Positions 15,294-24,741 are shown, counted from the first letter of the stretch. The stretch is DNA of 46,570 nt from Candidatus Aminicenantota bacterium (GCA_011772425.1 WVZO01000394.1:1-46570), one strand, 5' to 3'. Program-made: numbers and translations. Notes: generated by a model from the sequence alone, not told the origin.

Positions 15294-16142
15294 ATGAAAT
15301 ATGTAGGAGCTCATGTGAGTACCACCGGTGGTGTGCATCATGCGCCATTAAATGCCAGGAAAATTGGAGCCACTGCGTTTGCCCTGTTTACCAAGAACCA
15401 GAGGCAGTGGAAATCAAAACCATTAACCGAGGATGAAATCAGTAAATTTAAGGAATATTGTGAAAAAGAGAATTACTCTTCGGATTATATTTTACCCCAT
15501 GATACGTACCTGATTAACCTGGGAGCACCGGAGAAGGAAATGCTGGAAAAATCCCGGGAAACATTTATCGATGAATTGAGGCGGTGCTGTCAACTGGGAT
15601 TGAAGTACTTGAATTTTCATCCGGGCAGTCACAAAAAGAAGATGTCGGATGAGGAATGTCTGAAGTTGGTGGCTGAGAGTGTGAATATCTGCCTGGGAGA
15701 AACGCAATACGTGATGGCAGTGATTGAGGCTACTGCCGGTCAGGGAGGGAATGTCGGGTACCGGTTCCAACACCTGGCGGCATTGATCGAGATGGTAGAG
15801 GATAAAACCCGTGTGGGAGTTTGCCTGGACACCTGTCATATTTTTGCGGCGGGTTATGACATCCGCACGCCTGAAGCCTATGAAAAAACCATGAGGGAAT
15901 TCGCTGAGGTTGTGGGGTTTAACTATCTTGTCGGCATGCATTTGAATGATGCCAAAGTGGAATTGGGAAGCCGTAAAGATCGTCATCACAGTCTTGGGAA
16001 GGGGGAACTGGGCTGGGATACCTTCAAAATCATCATGCAGGACCCGCGTTTGGATGATATGCCGCTGGTTCTGGAGACCATTGATGAGGACCTGTGGGCA
16101 GAGGAGATCAAGCAGCTTAAAAGCTTTGTCAGCACCTCCTAG
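15294..16142 (+). CDS. nfo: Endonuclease IV (AP endonuclease)
   Basis: 282 residues, the normal length for this TIM-barrel, zinc-dependent AP endonuclease. The start [67 protein letters not shown] and LVLETID blocks give the family metal ligands. It cleaves the phosphodiester bond 5' to abasic sites in base-excision repair. AGAGG lies before the ATG. Its stop overlaps that of the convergent metallopeptidase gene: the four bases CTAG at 16139-16142 supply TAG on both strands. Confidence 0.97.
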   Translation: MKYVGAHVSTTGGVHHAPLNARKIGATAFALFTKNQRQWKSKPLTEDEISKFKEYCEKENYSSDYILPHDTYLINLGAPEKEMLEKSRETFIDELRRCCQLGLKYLNFHPGSHKKKMSDEECLKLVAESVNICLGETQYVMAVIEATAGQGGNVGYRFQHLAALIEMVEDKTRVGVCLDTCHIFAAGYDIRTPEAYEKTMREFAEVVGFNYLVGMHLNDAKVELGSRKDRHHSLGKGELGWDTFKIIMQDPRLDDMPLVLETIDEDLWAEEIKQLKSFVSTS

Positions 16143-16675
16143 GACAGCAGTTTTAATCCATATAAATTCAATTCTTTATCCAGTTGGCGGTAATTGGGGA
16201 ACTCTCTGGCAATAATGGTTTTGAATTTTCGATTGTGTCCCTTTACAATCAGGTGGGCCAACTCGTGAAAAATAATATAGGCAATCAGGTGCTCCGGTAC
16301 AAATTGCAAAAAGATGTTCAGTGTTATGATAGCGCCATTGCGGCAGCTGCCCCATCTGCGCTTCATTTTTCGGAATTTGACCTGGGAGATTTTCACTTTC
16401 AGCTGCCGGGAATACCGCTCCACGTATCGCGAAATAATCGCTTTAAACTCCTCCTCTGTCCAGTCTGTCATAGGGATCTTCCTGGCTGTTTCTATTTGTC
16501 CCATTAATCGCTGGTATTTTTTTAAAATGGAAGTCTTGTTGTCGTTTAGGACTTTAAACGGGTTGATGCCCGGGGGTACAATTACACGCAGCCTCCCGGG
16601 TACGGCTTTGAATTCGACCCGGGGATATTTCACCCGGCGGTGAATCACTTCAAGTGGTATGCCTTCAAATTCCAT
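16139..16675 (-). CDS. YgjP-type (DUF45) metallopeptidase
   Basis: 178 residues. The zinc motif HELAH (137-141) is followed by GHNRKF (H147), the arrangement of the YgjP/DUF45 (WLM-like, M48-related) family; the [19 protein letters not shown] block upstream is also diagnostic. Members are small soluble metallopeptidases with few known substrates. It shares its stop codon bases with nfo and begins 4 bp after the stop of the membrane protein gene 16680-17561, which is upstream on the same strand, so the two are probably co-transcribed. Confidence 0.88.
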   Translation of the reverse strand: MEFEGIPLEVIHRRVKYPRVEFKAVPGRLRVIVPPGINPFKVLNDNKTSILKKYQRLMGQIETARKIPMTDWTEEEFKAIISRYVERYSRQLKVKISQVKFRKMKRRWGSCRNGAIITLNIFLQFVPEHLIAYIIFHELAHLIVKGHNRKFKTIIAREFPNYRQLDKELNLYGLKLLS

Positions 16676-16679
16676 TTTT

Positions 16680-17561
16680 TTAATACAAATACGGTGCCAG
16701 GCACTCGTTCCACTTCTTTATATCCCCGGGTCGTAATATCGCTTTATCATTATCCTTTTGTAAGATGATCTTTTTTCCTTCAATCCTGATACTTGCCCTG
16801 GCCTCGTTAAGCTTGATCTCCCATATAAGTTTCCTGAATACAAAAACCATTAATCGCGTGGCGGTTAACACCAAATAACAGGCACTGCTTTTCCTCCTGT
16901 ACTTCTGTACGCTGGTGAAATACACAAAATTCTCTTCACAACGGATGGGGTCTCCTATAAAGTATTTTGAAGCGGGCTTTTTCCCGGACAGGGAAAAAAT
17001 AAGTACGATTATAAATACGGGCAGCAGCATCCCGAAAAAAAATATAAGATCAGTGATATAGGCTCTAAATGGTATCGAGGGTTTTAGCAGGGTGATTGGT
17101 TCGCCCTGGTAAAAATTATTCGCTGTTATTTTATCCAAAATGTGAACAGCAGAGAAAACCGAACCCGATGCCACACTGAAATAAACCGTCGTGTCCCCTA
17201 TGGTCTGCGCAAACACGACTTCATAAGATTTGCGCCGAGAGGAAATATAAAAAGTCCTCTCCGGGTTCGGTGAGGTTCGATAAATCATCTTCCGGCCGTC
17301 CCCGGGCAACCGGTTAACATCCATGGCCGGACCCAAGGCAATTTTTATACCAACGAATATCTTCCTCAGGGAATAGAATTCCCACTTTTTATCTTGACTC
17401 TGGTAAATACTGACCTTAAAACCCTCCGGTATGTTGGTCATTAGGCCTCTCCAGTCCAAAGGCTCGTAACTGCTGAAAAGCCCCGGACCAAAATAGATAT
17501 AAAAGGCCACAGCCACTATAATCATGTACGGGATAATGATGATTGCCACTATTTTTTTCAT
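16680..17561 (-). CDS. Membrane protein with PH-like C-terminal domain
   Basis: 293 residues: one N-terminal membrane helix (about 4-26), an extracytoplasmic stretch of about 135 residues, a second membrane helix (about 169-191) and a C-terminal domain of about 95 residues. The end (YLVLTATRLMVFVFRKLIWE ... KWNECLAPYL) resembles the bacterial PH-like domains that follow membrane helices. No enzymatic motif. The codons near the stop contain GTGCCTGGCAC, a small palindrome that recurs in degenerate form around the window. It is upstream of the metallopeptidase with a 4-bp gap. Function unknown. Confidence 0.8.
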   Translation of the reverse strand: MKKIVAIIIIPYMIIVAVAFYIYFGPGLFSSYEPLDWRGLMTNIPEGFKVSIYQSQDKKWEFYSLRKIFVGIKIALGPAMDVNRLPGDGRKMIYRTSPNPERTFYISSRRKSYEVVFAQTIGDTTVYFSVASGSVFSAVHILDKITANNFYQGEPITLLKPSIPFRAYITDLIFFFGMLLPVFIIVLIFSLSGKKPASKYFIGDPIRCEENFVYFTSVQKYRRKSSACYLVLTATRLMVFVFRKLIWEIKLNEARASIRIEGKKIILQKDNDKAILRPGDIKKWNECLAPYLY

Positions 17562-17590
17562 CTCACTACCTACTTTGTTTTAGGGTTATG

Positions 17591-17668
17591 TGCCACGAAG
17601 ACACCTAGACACAAAGGGTTCTGAATATAAAATAATTTATACTTCGTGCCTTTGTGCCTTTGTGGCAT
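17591..17668. repeat. Imperfect inverted repeat, CACGAAG family
   Basis: TGCCACGAAGACAC... at 17591-17617 and CTTCGTGCCTTTGTGCC...GTGGCA at 17642-17668 are imperfect complements around a 24-bp AT-rich loop. It occupies most of the spacer between xseB and the 16680 gene and may work as a terminator or transcript-processing stem. Confidence 0.75.
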
Positions 17669-17680
17669 TTTTTCTTTTTC

Positions 17681-17986
17681 TTAAAACGGGTCATCTTCAC
17701 CGATATTGGTTGCGTTGCTGCCTGTGTCGTTATCTTCCTGTGGGGGTTCCTGGGAATCTGATTCCGATGAACTTCTCAGTAATTGGGAAAATTCAGTTTC
17801 CAGCTTCTTAAATTCTCCTTTTTGTTTATTCAATATTTCCATACAGGTACGGGCTGCCCCCAATGCTTCCCTGGTTTTTTCCACCAGGTCATCGATGCCG
17901 ATTTCATCTTTATTTAAGGATTCGGTGATTCTTTCTAAGATAGCATAATTGTCTTCATATTTGCGGGATTGCGAATCATCACTCAT
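17681..17986 (-). CDS. xseB: Exodeoxyribonuclease VII small subunit
   Basis: 101 residues; the core NYAILERITESLNKDEIGIDDLVEKTREAL..ARTCMEILN matches the two-helix XseB family, with an extra acidic, Ser/Gly-rich tail of about 30 residues. XseB is the structural small subunit of exonuclease VII. Its ATG overlaps the xseA stop as ATGA (17983-17986), so the two are translationally coupled. Confidence 0.92.
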   Translation of the reverse strand: MSDDSQSRKYEDNYAILERITESLNKDEIGIDDLVEKTREALGAARTCMEILNKQKGEFKKLETEFSQLLRSSSESDSQEPPQEDNDTGSNATNIGEDDPF

Positions 17987-19800
17987 TTTTCCTCCTTTTT
18001 TTTGATCTCCGTTGTTCCATCATGGAACTTTAAGGTGGCTTCTTTTTTTTGATTGAACTCTTTAACAGACTTGATGACGCGATTCTTTTCATCCAATGTA
18101 AGGGTAAATCCTTTTTTCAGGATCTGCTGGGGATCGCTGGCCTGCACCAGTTGAGTGTATGCATTGAGGGCTTTTTGGGTGGTGTTGATTTTTTTGAGAC
18201 CTTGAATCAAGAGGGATTGAACTGTTTTGCCAATCCCCTCCTGCTGCTGCCGGTTGTTCCGGTACAGCTTCTCAAAGTCAAGTTTTGCTATGGTCTTTTT
18301 TACCTGGTTAGCTTCCCGTTGCTGCAAGATATTTGTGCGGGTTAAGATAGAAGCGGCTAACGATTGGATGTCTTGTCTGCTTTTAAATTGAAGGTCTTGA
18401 TAATTTTTTTTCAGTTGAGTGCTGAGGGCGGCGATGCGCCGCTCCTGGTCGCGAACCGTATAAATAACCGATTGTTCCAGGCGGCGGGTCAACGAAAAGA
18501 ACCGCTCTTCCCTCCACTTGATATAACCGGAAACCCGGGACGGGATATTTTTTAAGAAGGCTCTTATCTTTTCCATTTCTCTGTGGTGAATCGTGGCAAA
18601 ATGATGAATCAGTTGAGTAATTGTGACGGCCAGCTGCTCCTGGAGGTTGAGATAGCGGTTATGCAGATGTTTGCCGACACCCGAAGGAGTGGAGGGGATT
18701 GGTGTTAACCAGGAGCACTGCTCAATGGCAGAGATATCTTTCTCGTGCCCGATAGCTGTAAGTATAGGGATGGGACAGAGGCAGACTTTTCGGCACAAGC
18801 GGAGGTCGTTAAATACGGCCAGGGATTGTTCACTGCCGCCTCCCCTGGCAATGATAATGGCATCAAGCTCTATGGTGGGGTTCTCTTCCAGGTGGGTAAT
18901 AGCCGCGATGATATTATCAACGGCATTGGCCCCTTCCATCCGGGAATCCACGAAAAAGAATTGATACTTATTGGCAAAGGGATGCAAACCTGCTTTTATA
19001 TCGCGAATAGAAGTGCCCTGCTCTGATGTGATCAGGCCGATACGGGATATGAAAGCGGGTACAAGCAATTTTTTCTGGTTTTCCAGGATGCCTTCTTCTT
19101 TTAAATTTTCCAGTGTTATCTCTCGCTGGTTCCTGATTTTGGACTGGGTATATTCGGGTAAAATATCCAACAAGCTTAAGCGAATATCTACTACATTCCG
19201 CAAGGGCAAATAAACCTCTACATTACAAAAAACCGGTAAATCCCGTTCTAAGGATTGGGCTACCCCGGATTCACTCAATTTCCGGTTGATTTTTTCCAGG
19301 AGAGGTTTCCTGATTTCCACCCGGAAGAAGATATTCTTGTTTTCATCCTCATCCTTTAAATCAAGATAAGACGCCCATTTATAATTTTTGACATCAGAAG
19401 CAATAACCCCGCGAACCCATATATTACCACGGATACCTTCGCGGATCAGTCGGTCGATGCGATTGCGGAGGTCTGCCACAGAATAAGATTCAGGAAATTT
19501 TGCCAGTTGGAATGCTGCTTTTGATTTTTCTTTTACCGTGCCTTCAACGTGCATCAGGGATGAGGTAAGTGAATCGCCTGAGGGATGTGAGCCAGGTGTT
19601 TGCAGGTTATTTTTCAGCACATCCATTTCAGTACCCACATTACCGGGGCGGATGAACCAGCTTTTATCTACCGGGTTCCAGCGATACCCCCGCAATTTCA
19701 GGTCATCTTTGATGGGGTAGGCATTGTATATATGAATACTGTTTTCATCAAAGGCAACGCTGACTTCTTGCCCATTGATTACCATTGTTACCCAGTTCAT
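17983..19800 (-). CDS. xseA: Exodeoxyribonuclease VII large subunit with extra N-terminal domain
   Basis: 605 residues, about 150-200 longer than most XseA proteins. From about residue 100 it is canonical: the OB-fold (GNIWVRGVIASDVKNYKWA, YLDLKDEDENKNIFFRVE), then the catalytic region (FISRIGLITSEQGTSIRDI, IIARGGGSEQSLAVFND, PILTAIGHEKDIS, TPIPSTPSGVGK) and a long coiled-coil tail. The extra N-terminus (residues 1-60) contains LKLRGYRWNPVDKSWFIRP, resembling the small DUF5710-type domain seen on DNA-processing proteins. Exonuclease VII degrades single-stranded DNA from both ends. No good ribosome site is seen before the ATG at 19800. Confidence 0.95.
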   Translation of the reverse strand: MNWVTMVINGQEVSVAFDENSIHIYNAYPIKDDLKLRGYRWNPVDKSWFIRPGNVGTEMDVLKNNLQTPGSHPSGDSLTSSLMHVEGTVKEKSKAAFQLAKFPESYSVADLRNRIDRLIREGIRGNIWVRGVIASDVKNYKWASYLDLKDEDENKNIFFRVEIRKPLLEKINRKLSESGVAQSLERDLPVFCNVEVYLPLRNVVDIRLSLLDILPEYTQSKIRNQREITLENLKEEGILENQKKLLVPAFISRIGLITSEQGTSIRDIKAGLHPFANKYQFFFVDSRMEGANAVDNIIAAITHLEENPTIELDAIIIARGGGSEQSLAVFNDLRLCRKVCLCPIPILTAIGHEKDISAIEQCSWLTPIPSTPSGVGKHLHNRYLNLQEQLAVTITQLIHHFATIHHREMEKIRAFLKNIPSRVSGYIKWREERFFSLTRRLEQSVIYTVRDQERRIAALSTQLKKNYQDLQFKSRQDIQSLAASILTRTNILQQREANQVKKTIAKLDFEKLYRNNRQQQEGIGKTVQSLLIQGLKKINTTQKALNAYTQLVQASDPQQILKKGFTLTLDEKNRVIKSVKEFNQKKEATLKFHDGTTEIKKKEEK

Positions 19801-19916
19801 CGTTCTAATCTTTAATCTTCAATTCTTCTTAGAGTTAAAATATAAACCAATTTTCCCATAAAATCAATGAAAAACGTTAATTGTGATTACGAATTGCGAA
19901 AAAATCATCCGAAGAC

Positions 19917-19946
19917 TTGACAAAAGATAAACATATTATTTATAAT
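19917..19946 (+). promoter_or_regulatory. Strong promoter for the TPR gene
   Basis: TTGACA at 19917-19922, 18 bp, TATAAT at 19941-19946; both hexamers are consensus. Transcription should start about 30 bp before the ATG at 19986. Confidence 0.85.
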
Positions 19947-19985
19947 TAAACTTCAAACCGTTATGTTTACAATCGGAGGCCATCT

Positions 19986-21077
19986 ATGAATAAAAGAATT
20001 ACCCTCGTCACCATTCTGTTTTTGGTGGTTTCGGTTTGTTTGTTTTCGGCCCGCAAGGAAAAGCAAGAGTTATACCTCAAGGCTGTGGCTGAAAAAGACC
20101 TGACAACCAAAATAGAATTGTTGAAGGAGTACATCCAGAAGTATGGGGAGAAAAAAGATAAATTCTTACGATTCATTTATCTTAACCTCGCCGATGCATT
20201 TTACAAGCTAAAGAATTACGATGAAGGCATTCAATATGGTGAAACAGCACTGGGATTTGAAGAACTGGATGATAACAATAAGCTTAACTTGTTTTTCTCT
20301 CTTGCCAATTCATACTATGTCACAAAAAAGGACTTTGACAAAGCGTTAGAGTACGCCCGGTCTATTGTTGATCTTTCTTCTTCGTTGATTAAGCAGATGG
20401 GAGAATCAGGGCAAGACAAAGAAAAAGTAGACAATTTTGAAAAAAAATACCAGACCTATTATATTGCACCGGCATACCGGCTTCAAGCGTTGATCTGGTA
20501 TGCAAAAGGCAAAGACAATCCAGAGAATATCAAACAAGCAGCTGATTGTGCACTTAAGGCTTTTGATAACGATGAAGGGTCTGAGAATTCTGCCAAATTG
20601 GCTTTTTCATTAGCTGGGAACCTGTACAAAAAGAATTTACTGGACGAAGCGATTGCGGTTACCGAGAAAATCATCGATAAAGAAAATCCCAAGTATAAAG
20701 AAGTTTATTTCCTGGCAAGTATGTATAGTAAAAAGAAGGACAGGAATAAAGCCGTCCTATATTTTGAAAAGGCATACAAGTCCAAGCAAAAGCCTGACCT
20801 GGCAATGCGTATTGGACAGATGGTATATAAGAAAAATATCGATAAAGGGATTAGATACTTCGCAGATGCGTATATTCTCTTAAAACTCGACAAGGAATCC
20901 GATGCCTACAAGTACCTGGAGCATTTGTATTTCAATGAAAAAGCAAAGGATAAATCACCTGAAGAGAAAGAAGCAGGATTCAAAGCAATTGTTAATGCTG
21001 CGAAGGTGCGGTTGGGTATGAAGGTTGAGGAACCTGAAACAACCCACGCAGAAACAAAAGAAGGAATGTCTGTCTGA
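19986..21077 (+). CDS. Exported TPR-repeat protein
   Basis: 363 residues with a hydrophobic signal (residues 5-23, ITLVTILFLVVSVCLFS) and CGGAGG before the ATG. Tetratricopeptide helix pairs are visible from about residue 30 to 310 (YLNLADAFYKLKNYDEGIQY, FSLANSYYVTKKDFDKALEY, FSLAGNLYKKNLLDEAIAV, YFLASMYSKKKDRNKAVLYF). TPRs act as protein-binding scaffolds; no catalytic domain is present. The gene stands alone between the divergent xseA and the convergent SelB-like gene and has the best promoter in the window, so it may be well expressed. Confidence 0.88.
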   Translation: MNKRITLVTILFLVVSVCLFSARKEKQELYLKAVAEKDLTTKIELLKEYIQKYGEKKDKFLRFIYLNLADAFYKLKNYDEGIQYGETALGFEELDDNNKLNLFFSLANSYYVTKKDFDKALEYARSIVDLSSSLIKQMGESGQDKEKVDNFEKKYQTYYIAPAYRLQALIWYAKGKDNPENIKQAADCALKAFDNDEGSENSAKLAFSLAGNLYKKNLLDEAIAVTEKIIDKENPKYKEVYFLASMYSKKKDRNKAVLYFEKAYKSKQKPDLAMRIGQMVYKKNIDKGIRYFADAYILLKLDKESDAYKYLEHLYFNEKAKDKSPEEKEAGFKAIVNAAKVRLGMKVEEPETTHAETKEGMSV

Positions 21078-21132
21078 GAATAGAATAATAAATCAACTGG
21101 ATTGCATCCGGTTCAGGGAACAGCAGCCCGGA

Positions 21133-22212
21133 TCACGTGGGAAGAAGTATCTTTCGCTGATTTTCAATCCGCCGGGTGATTCGTTGGTTATCAAAGTATT
21201 CCAGTAATGGGATAATGTGTTTCCTGGAGAAAAGGGTCAACTCTCTGAAAGCCTTGATATCGATCATTTCCCCCTCGTTTCTTTTGTACTTTTTGAGCTT
21301 ATTAACTATTTTATGCAAATCATCTCCAAAAATAAAGTATGTTTCATTCAACTGAACCACCTGTCCGGTTTCCACTAAAAACCAAAGAGAGTTATTCACC
21401 TCTTTGTATAATAAATTGGAATTCTTGATGATGCTTTCGATGCTAAAGATACTAATTTTGTTTTTTCTTAAAATGGTTTCAATTTCTACCAATGAATTTT
21501 TTTCCGTATCCGTCAGCGGCAATGTTTGGAATAAAATTTTATCTTTCAACAATTTGAAGGAGAAATGATGGGTTAAGTACTTCAACAGGTATTTGAGAAA
21601 TAGGGGCAATTGCGGCAATTTTAAGGTTGACTGGATTTCCGATAAGGCGATGGTTTTTATACGGCTGGTATAACAATTGGTAAAAATGGTATTCAGTTCT
21701 TTGAGATAACCCTGGAAATTTTCATACGAGGTGATGAACAAGTCGGTAAAATTGATTATTTTAACTGCTTTCCGGATTTCCTGTTCCACCAGGAACTCAA
21801 TCATTTGGTCTCGGGTGGTGGAGAAGAAGTCCAGCAGGTCCTGCACTTTTAGAAATTTTTCCACGGTTAGCAGATTTAATACGAGGTGGTTTTTTTTCCC
21901 CCCTTCCGGTGTGAATGGTTTGTGTGTGTTGTGTATATGTGCACTGAGGAATTTGGATATTTTGGTCAACTTTCGTTTATTGTACGTTGAGATCATGGGT
22001 AATAAGACGAGAATTACTTTATTCTTGTTTTTAAATGCTGCTTTTTCCAGGAATTTAAATTCTACCTGATTTTTAAAATTGGCGGCAAACAACTCCTTCC
22101 CGATTTTTTTGAAGTTTGCGGATACGGTTTTACCAGAGGTGATGAGACTTCCTGTAAAAATATTCTCTCGCTGTTTTAAACGGACAATATACCCGTTGAA
22201 TTTCATTTCCAT
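21133..22212 (-). CDS. SelB C-terminal-like winged-helix protein lacking the GTPase
   Basis: 359 residues. The C-terminal about 60 residues (FRELTLFSRKHIIPLLEYFD, then TRRIENQRKIL) match the last winged helix of SelB, the domain that binds the SECIS RNA hairpin during selenocysteine insertion. The preceding about 200 residues (from LLTVEKFLKVQDLLDFF, through LVEIETILRKNKISIFSIES, to VNNSLWFLVETGQVVQLNE) follow the SelB series of winged helices. The EF-Tu-like GTPase part is absent: there is no P-loop, and the N-terminal about 70 residues look beta-rich. The frame is intact and there is no upstream remnant, so it is not a fresh truncation. It follows the tail-specific protease gene on the same strand. 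A function in RNA binding is inferred. The ribosome site is weak. Confidence 0.7.
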   Translation of the reverse strand: MEMKFNGYIVRLKQRENIFTGSLITSGKTVSANFKKIGKELFAANFKNQVEFKFLEKAAFKNKNKVILVLLPMISTYNKRKLTKISKFLSAHIHNTHKPFTPEGGKKNHLVLNLLTVEKFLKVQDLLDFFSTTRDQMIEFLVEQEIRKAVKIINFTDLFITSYENFQGYLKELNTIFTNCYTSRIKTIALSEIQSTLKLPQLPLFLKYLLKYLTHHFSFKLLKDKILFQTLPLTDTEKNSLVEIETILRKNKISIFSIESIIKNSNLLYKEVNNSLWFLVETGQVVQLNETYFIFGDDLHKIVNKLKKYKRNEGEMIDIKAFRELTLFSRKHIIPLLEYFDNQRITRRIENQRKILLPT

Positions 22213-22297
22213 TTTGGTTCTGCGTTTACTATGTTATGTTTCATATTTTATTGGTTCGGATCCTGATTCGCTTCATCTAGATAATATACACTAAAAG

Positions 22298-22330
22298 CCT
22301 ACTACCTACTACCTACTACCTACTACCTAT
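22298..22330. repeat. CCTACTA heptamer array at the prc 3' end
   Basis: Five near-perfect CCTACTA units; the prc stop codon (CTA on plus, 22323-22325) lies inside the array. Confidence 0.9.
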
Positions 22331-24437
22331 TGTTCTCCGGCTTCTCCATCTGGATCATATCATTCAGTATTTCTACGGCTTCCCCAAGGGCGATATCTTT
22401 TTTAAGCTCTTTAAACCACTCCTGCTGCTGTTTTAATACTATTTCTTTCATCCTCTCCGGTTGTGTTTTTTCGTGTTCTGCAGACGGTAAGAGTTGAATA
22501 TGGGCCAGTTGGAATTGTGCGTTTTCCAGTTTTTCTCTTTCTTTTTTTAAAAGGTCTCGCCGTTTAAGTACTTCATCCAATTGCAGGCTGTACCGTGTTT
22601 GATCGCGCATTTGCTTTATTCTTTTTGCGTATTCTTTGATCTGTTTAAAACCGGGATTTTTTTGGATACGGGTCCTACTTTTTTCCACCAGTGCGGGTGA
22701 AGTGGGGGAATGGGGTTTCCATTTTTTGTGATTGGTGGCTGCGATGGTATCCCACTCCAGCGAATAATCCAGGTATCTTTCTCCGAATTCAAGGGAATCG
22801 TAGCGACTCGGTAAGACGATGTCCGGGGTAACTCCTTTCCATTGGATGGCTTTTCCGGTGATGCGGTAAAATTTTCGAATGGTAATGGTTAGTGCACCGT
22901 AAGAATCGTATTTTTCCCTTTTCTCAGAAACGAATTGGTCCAGGTTCACCATGGCTTGAACTGTTCCCTTACCGTAGGAGTGAGCGCTGCCCACGATGAG
23001 TGCCCGGTGATAGTCCTGGAGTGCACCAGCCAGGATTTCAGAGGATGAAGCACTGAGTTGATTGATCATTACCAGCAGGGGACCTGTATAGGTGATACCA
23101 GGGTCCGGGTCTGCCAATATTTTGATATGCTTTTCTTTATCTTTCACCTGGACAACGGGCCCTTTGGGAATAAACAGCCCGGACATATTTACCCCATCCC
23201 GAAGTGCACCACCGCCGTTATCTCTCAAGTCCAGGATAATTCCATCTACCTGTTTCAATTTGAGTTTTTCCAGCTCTTTTTTGACATCATCTGTGGAATT
23301 GCGTCCACCAGGGTTGAAATCATCGTAAAAAGTGGGTAAGTGAATGTAGCCGAAACGTTTGTTCGCTTTTTTATGGACCAGTATTACGGATTTAGCAAAT
23401 GTCTCTTCCAGTATCACCACATCGCGAACAATGGGAATCTCCACAATTCGGCCATCTGGTTTTTTAACTGTCAGCCGCACCAATGTCCCTTTTTTACCCC
23501 GAATTAATTTCACGGCATCCACTGTACGCATGCCAATGATATCTACCGGTTCTTCGTCACCCTGGGCCACTTTCAGGATCAGGTCTTCGGCTTCCAGTTG
23601 TTTTCCCCGCCAGGAAGGACCCCCAGGAATAATACGAACAACTTTCACATACTCATCCTCGTTTCGTAACAAAGCCCCGATCCCTTCAAAGGATCCTGCC
23701 ATTCCCATGTCATAAGACTCTTTGTCTACGGGTAGAAAATAGGTGCTGTGAGGGTCGAACACTTTGACAAAAGAATTCAGGTACCGGGAAAGAGAATCGC
23801 TTTTATTGGCCTGAAGCAGGCGGTTAAAGGTGGATTTAAGACTTTTAAGCACCGCCTGGCGTGATTCTTCCTCCAACTCCTTTTGACTTTTTTTCTTTCC
23901 TTTTTCCTCCAGGAGGTTAATATAACGCAGCAGTGCACGGTATTTGAGGGTCTTTCGCCAATATGCTTTTAATTCCTCCAGGCTTGAACAATACGCTCTC
24001 TTTTCAGGATCCATTTCCAGGTCTTCCTGTTGGGTAAAATCAAATGGCACTGCCAGCAGTTCCCCATAGAAATCCATTACCTGGTGAATCCGTTGGTCCA
24101 AACGCTGCGTGGCTTTTGCGATCAATAATGTGCTGCCTCCGACAAATTCTTTGTCAATGAAATTCTTGTACTTGCGAAGTTCATCGATATCGCTTTTTAG
24201 AAAGAAACGTTTGCTGTAATCCATGTATTCCAGGAATTCCTTAAATACCTTTTCCGAAAAGGTATCATCTATTTTTTTATCACTGTAATGCCATTGCTGC
24301 AATCCCGTACGGATGAGCTGAGCTAATAATTTATTTTTTGTGAAGCTGTCCGCCTGAGGATGATGAAAACCGCTTATCAATAACACCAATGCTGCTGAAA
24401 GGATTACCAGCGCTGTTATTTTTCCTTTTATTTTCAC
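22323..24437 (-). CDS. prc: Tail-specific (Prc/CtpA-type) periplasmic protease
   Basis: 704 residues, the length of the long Prc branch. A signal peptide or membrane anchor at about residues 8-25; an N-terminal helical domain; a PDZ domain (SFEGIGALLRNEDEYVKVVR, then GGPSWRGKQL); the S41 catalytic region with the Ser of NQLSASSSEILAGAL and the Lys of SYGKGTVQ; then a C-terminal helical DUF3340-like part rich in charged residues. Prc degrades C-terminally tagged or misfolded periplasmic proteins and trims penicillin-binding proteins. It starts with GTG after AAGGAGG. It lies between the acyltransferase gene upstream and the SelB-like gene downstream, all on the minus strand. Confidence 0.95.
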   Translation of the reverse strand: MKIKGKITALVILSAALVLLISGFHHPQADSFTKNKLLAQLIRTGLQQWHYSDKKIDDTFSEKVFKEFLEYMDYSKRFFLKSDIDELRKYKNFIDKEFVGGSTLLIAKATQRLDQRIHQVMDFYGELLAVPFDFTQQEDLEMDPEKRAYCSSLEELKAYWRKTLKYRALLRYINLLEEKGKKKSQKELEEESRQAVLKSLKSTFNRLLQANKSDSLSRYLNSFVKVFDPHSTYFLPVDKESYDMGMAGSFEGIGALLRNEDEYVKVVRIIPGGPSWRGKQLEAEDLILKVAQGDEEPVDIIGMRTVDAVKLIRGKKGTLVRLTVKKPDGRIVEIPIVRDVVILEETFAKSVILVHKKANKRFGYIHLPTFYDDFNPGGRNSTDDVKKELEKLKLKQVDGIILDLRDNGGGALRDGVNMSGLFIPKGPVVQVKDKEKHIKILADPDPGITYTGPLLVMINQLSASSSEILAGALQDYHRALIVGSAHSYGKGTVQAMVNLDQFVSEKREKYDSYGALTITIRKFYRITGKAIQWKGVTPDIVLPSRYDSLEFGERYLDYSLEWDTIAATNHKKWKPHSPTSPALVEKSRTRIQKNPGFKQIKEYAKRIKQMRDQTRYSLQLDEVLKRRDLLKKEREKLENAQFQLAHIQLLPSAEHEKTQPERMKEIVLKQQQEWFKELKKDIALGEAVEILNDMIQMEKPENNR

Positions 24438-24478
24438 ACGTCCTCCTTATCCATTTAGATTACAAGGTTAAGATTAAA

Positions 24479-24517
24479 GCTGAGGTTGAGGAAAAATTTT
24501 TCTTCCTTAACCTTAGC
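24479..24517. terminator. AT-rich hairpin between plsC-like and prc genes
   Basis: GCTGAGGTTGAGGAAAAA pairs with TTTTTCTTCCTTAACCTTAGC (some G-U pairs). In the minus-strand reading the stem has a GCTAAGGTTAAGG start and an A/T-rich top. It may end transcripts from the acyltransferase gene. The flanks repeat (T)AAGGTTAAG-type words. Confidence 0.5.
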
Positions 24518-24691
24518 CTCAACCTTAACCTGAGCTTAGCCGAGTCCTTTTTGGTTTCGGCTCGGCTGGTTTTTGGAATTGTAATTATCCGCTTTTTTTT
24601 CATTTGGACTATTTTACCAGAAGTTTTACGGTTTGTACAGAGAGCGCAGGCCGCAGGGGGCAGGGGGGAAAGAAAAGATTAGTGCGCGAAA

Positions 24692-24741
24692 CGCTAAGTG
24701 CTATGCGCTGTGCGCTGTGCGCTGTGCGCTATGCGTTAAAC
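24692..24741. repeat. GCGCTGT heptamer array at the acyltransferase 3' end
   Basis: About six units of CGCTGTG/CGCTATG in a 7-bp period; the stop codon of the acyltransferase gene (24736-24738) lies at its end. The 24438-24691 stretch otherwise holds only the hairpin and low-complexity DNA. Confidence 0.85.

Noticed and set aside
16139..16142. Overlap of nfo and metallopeptidase genes as a sign of frameshift
   Set aside because: CTAG simply provides TAG stops on both strands; both proteins have full family length.
18049..19213. Several plus-strand frames within xseA
   Set aside because: They oppose highly conserved exonuclease VII motifs and lack start signals.
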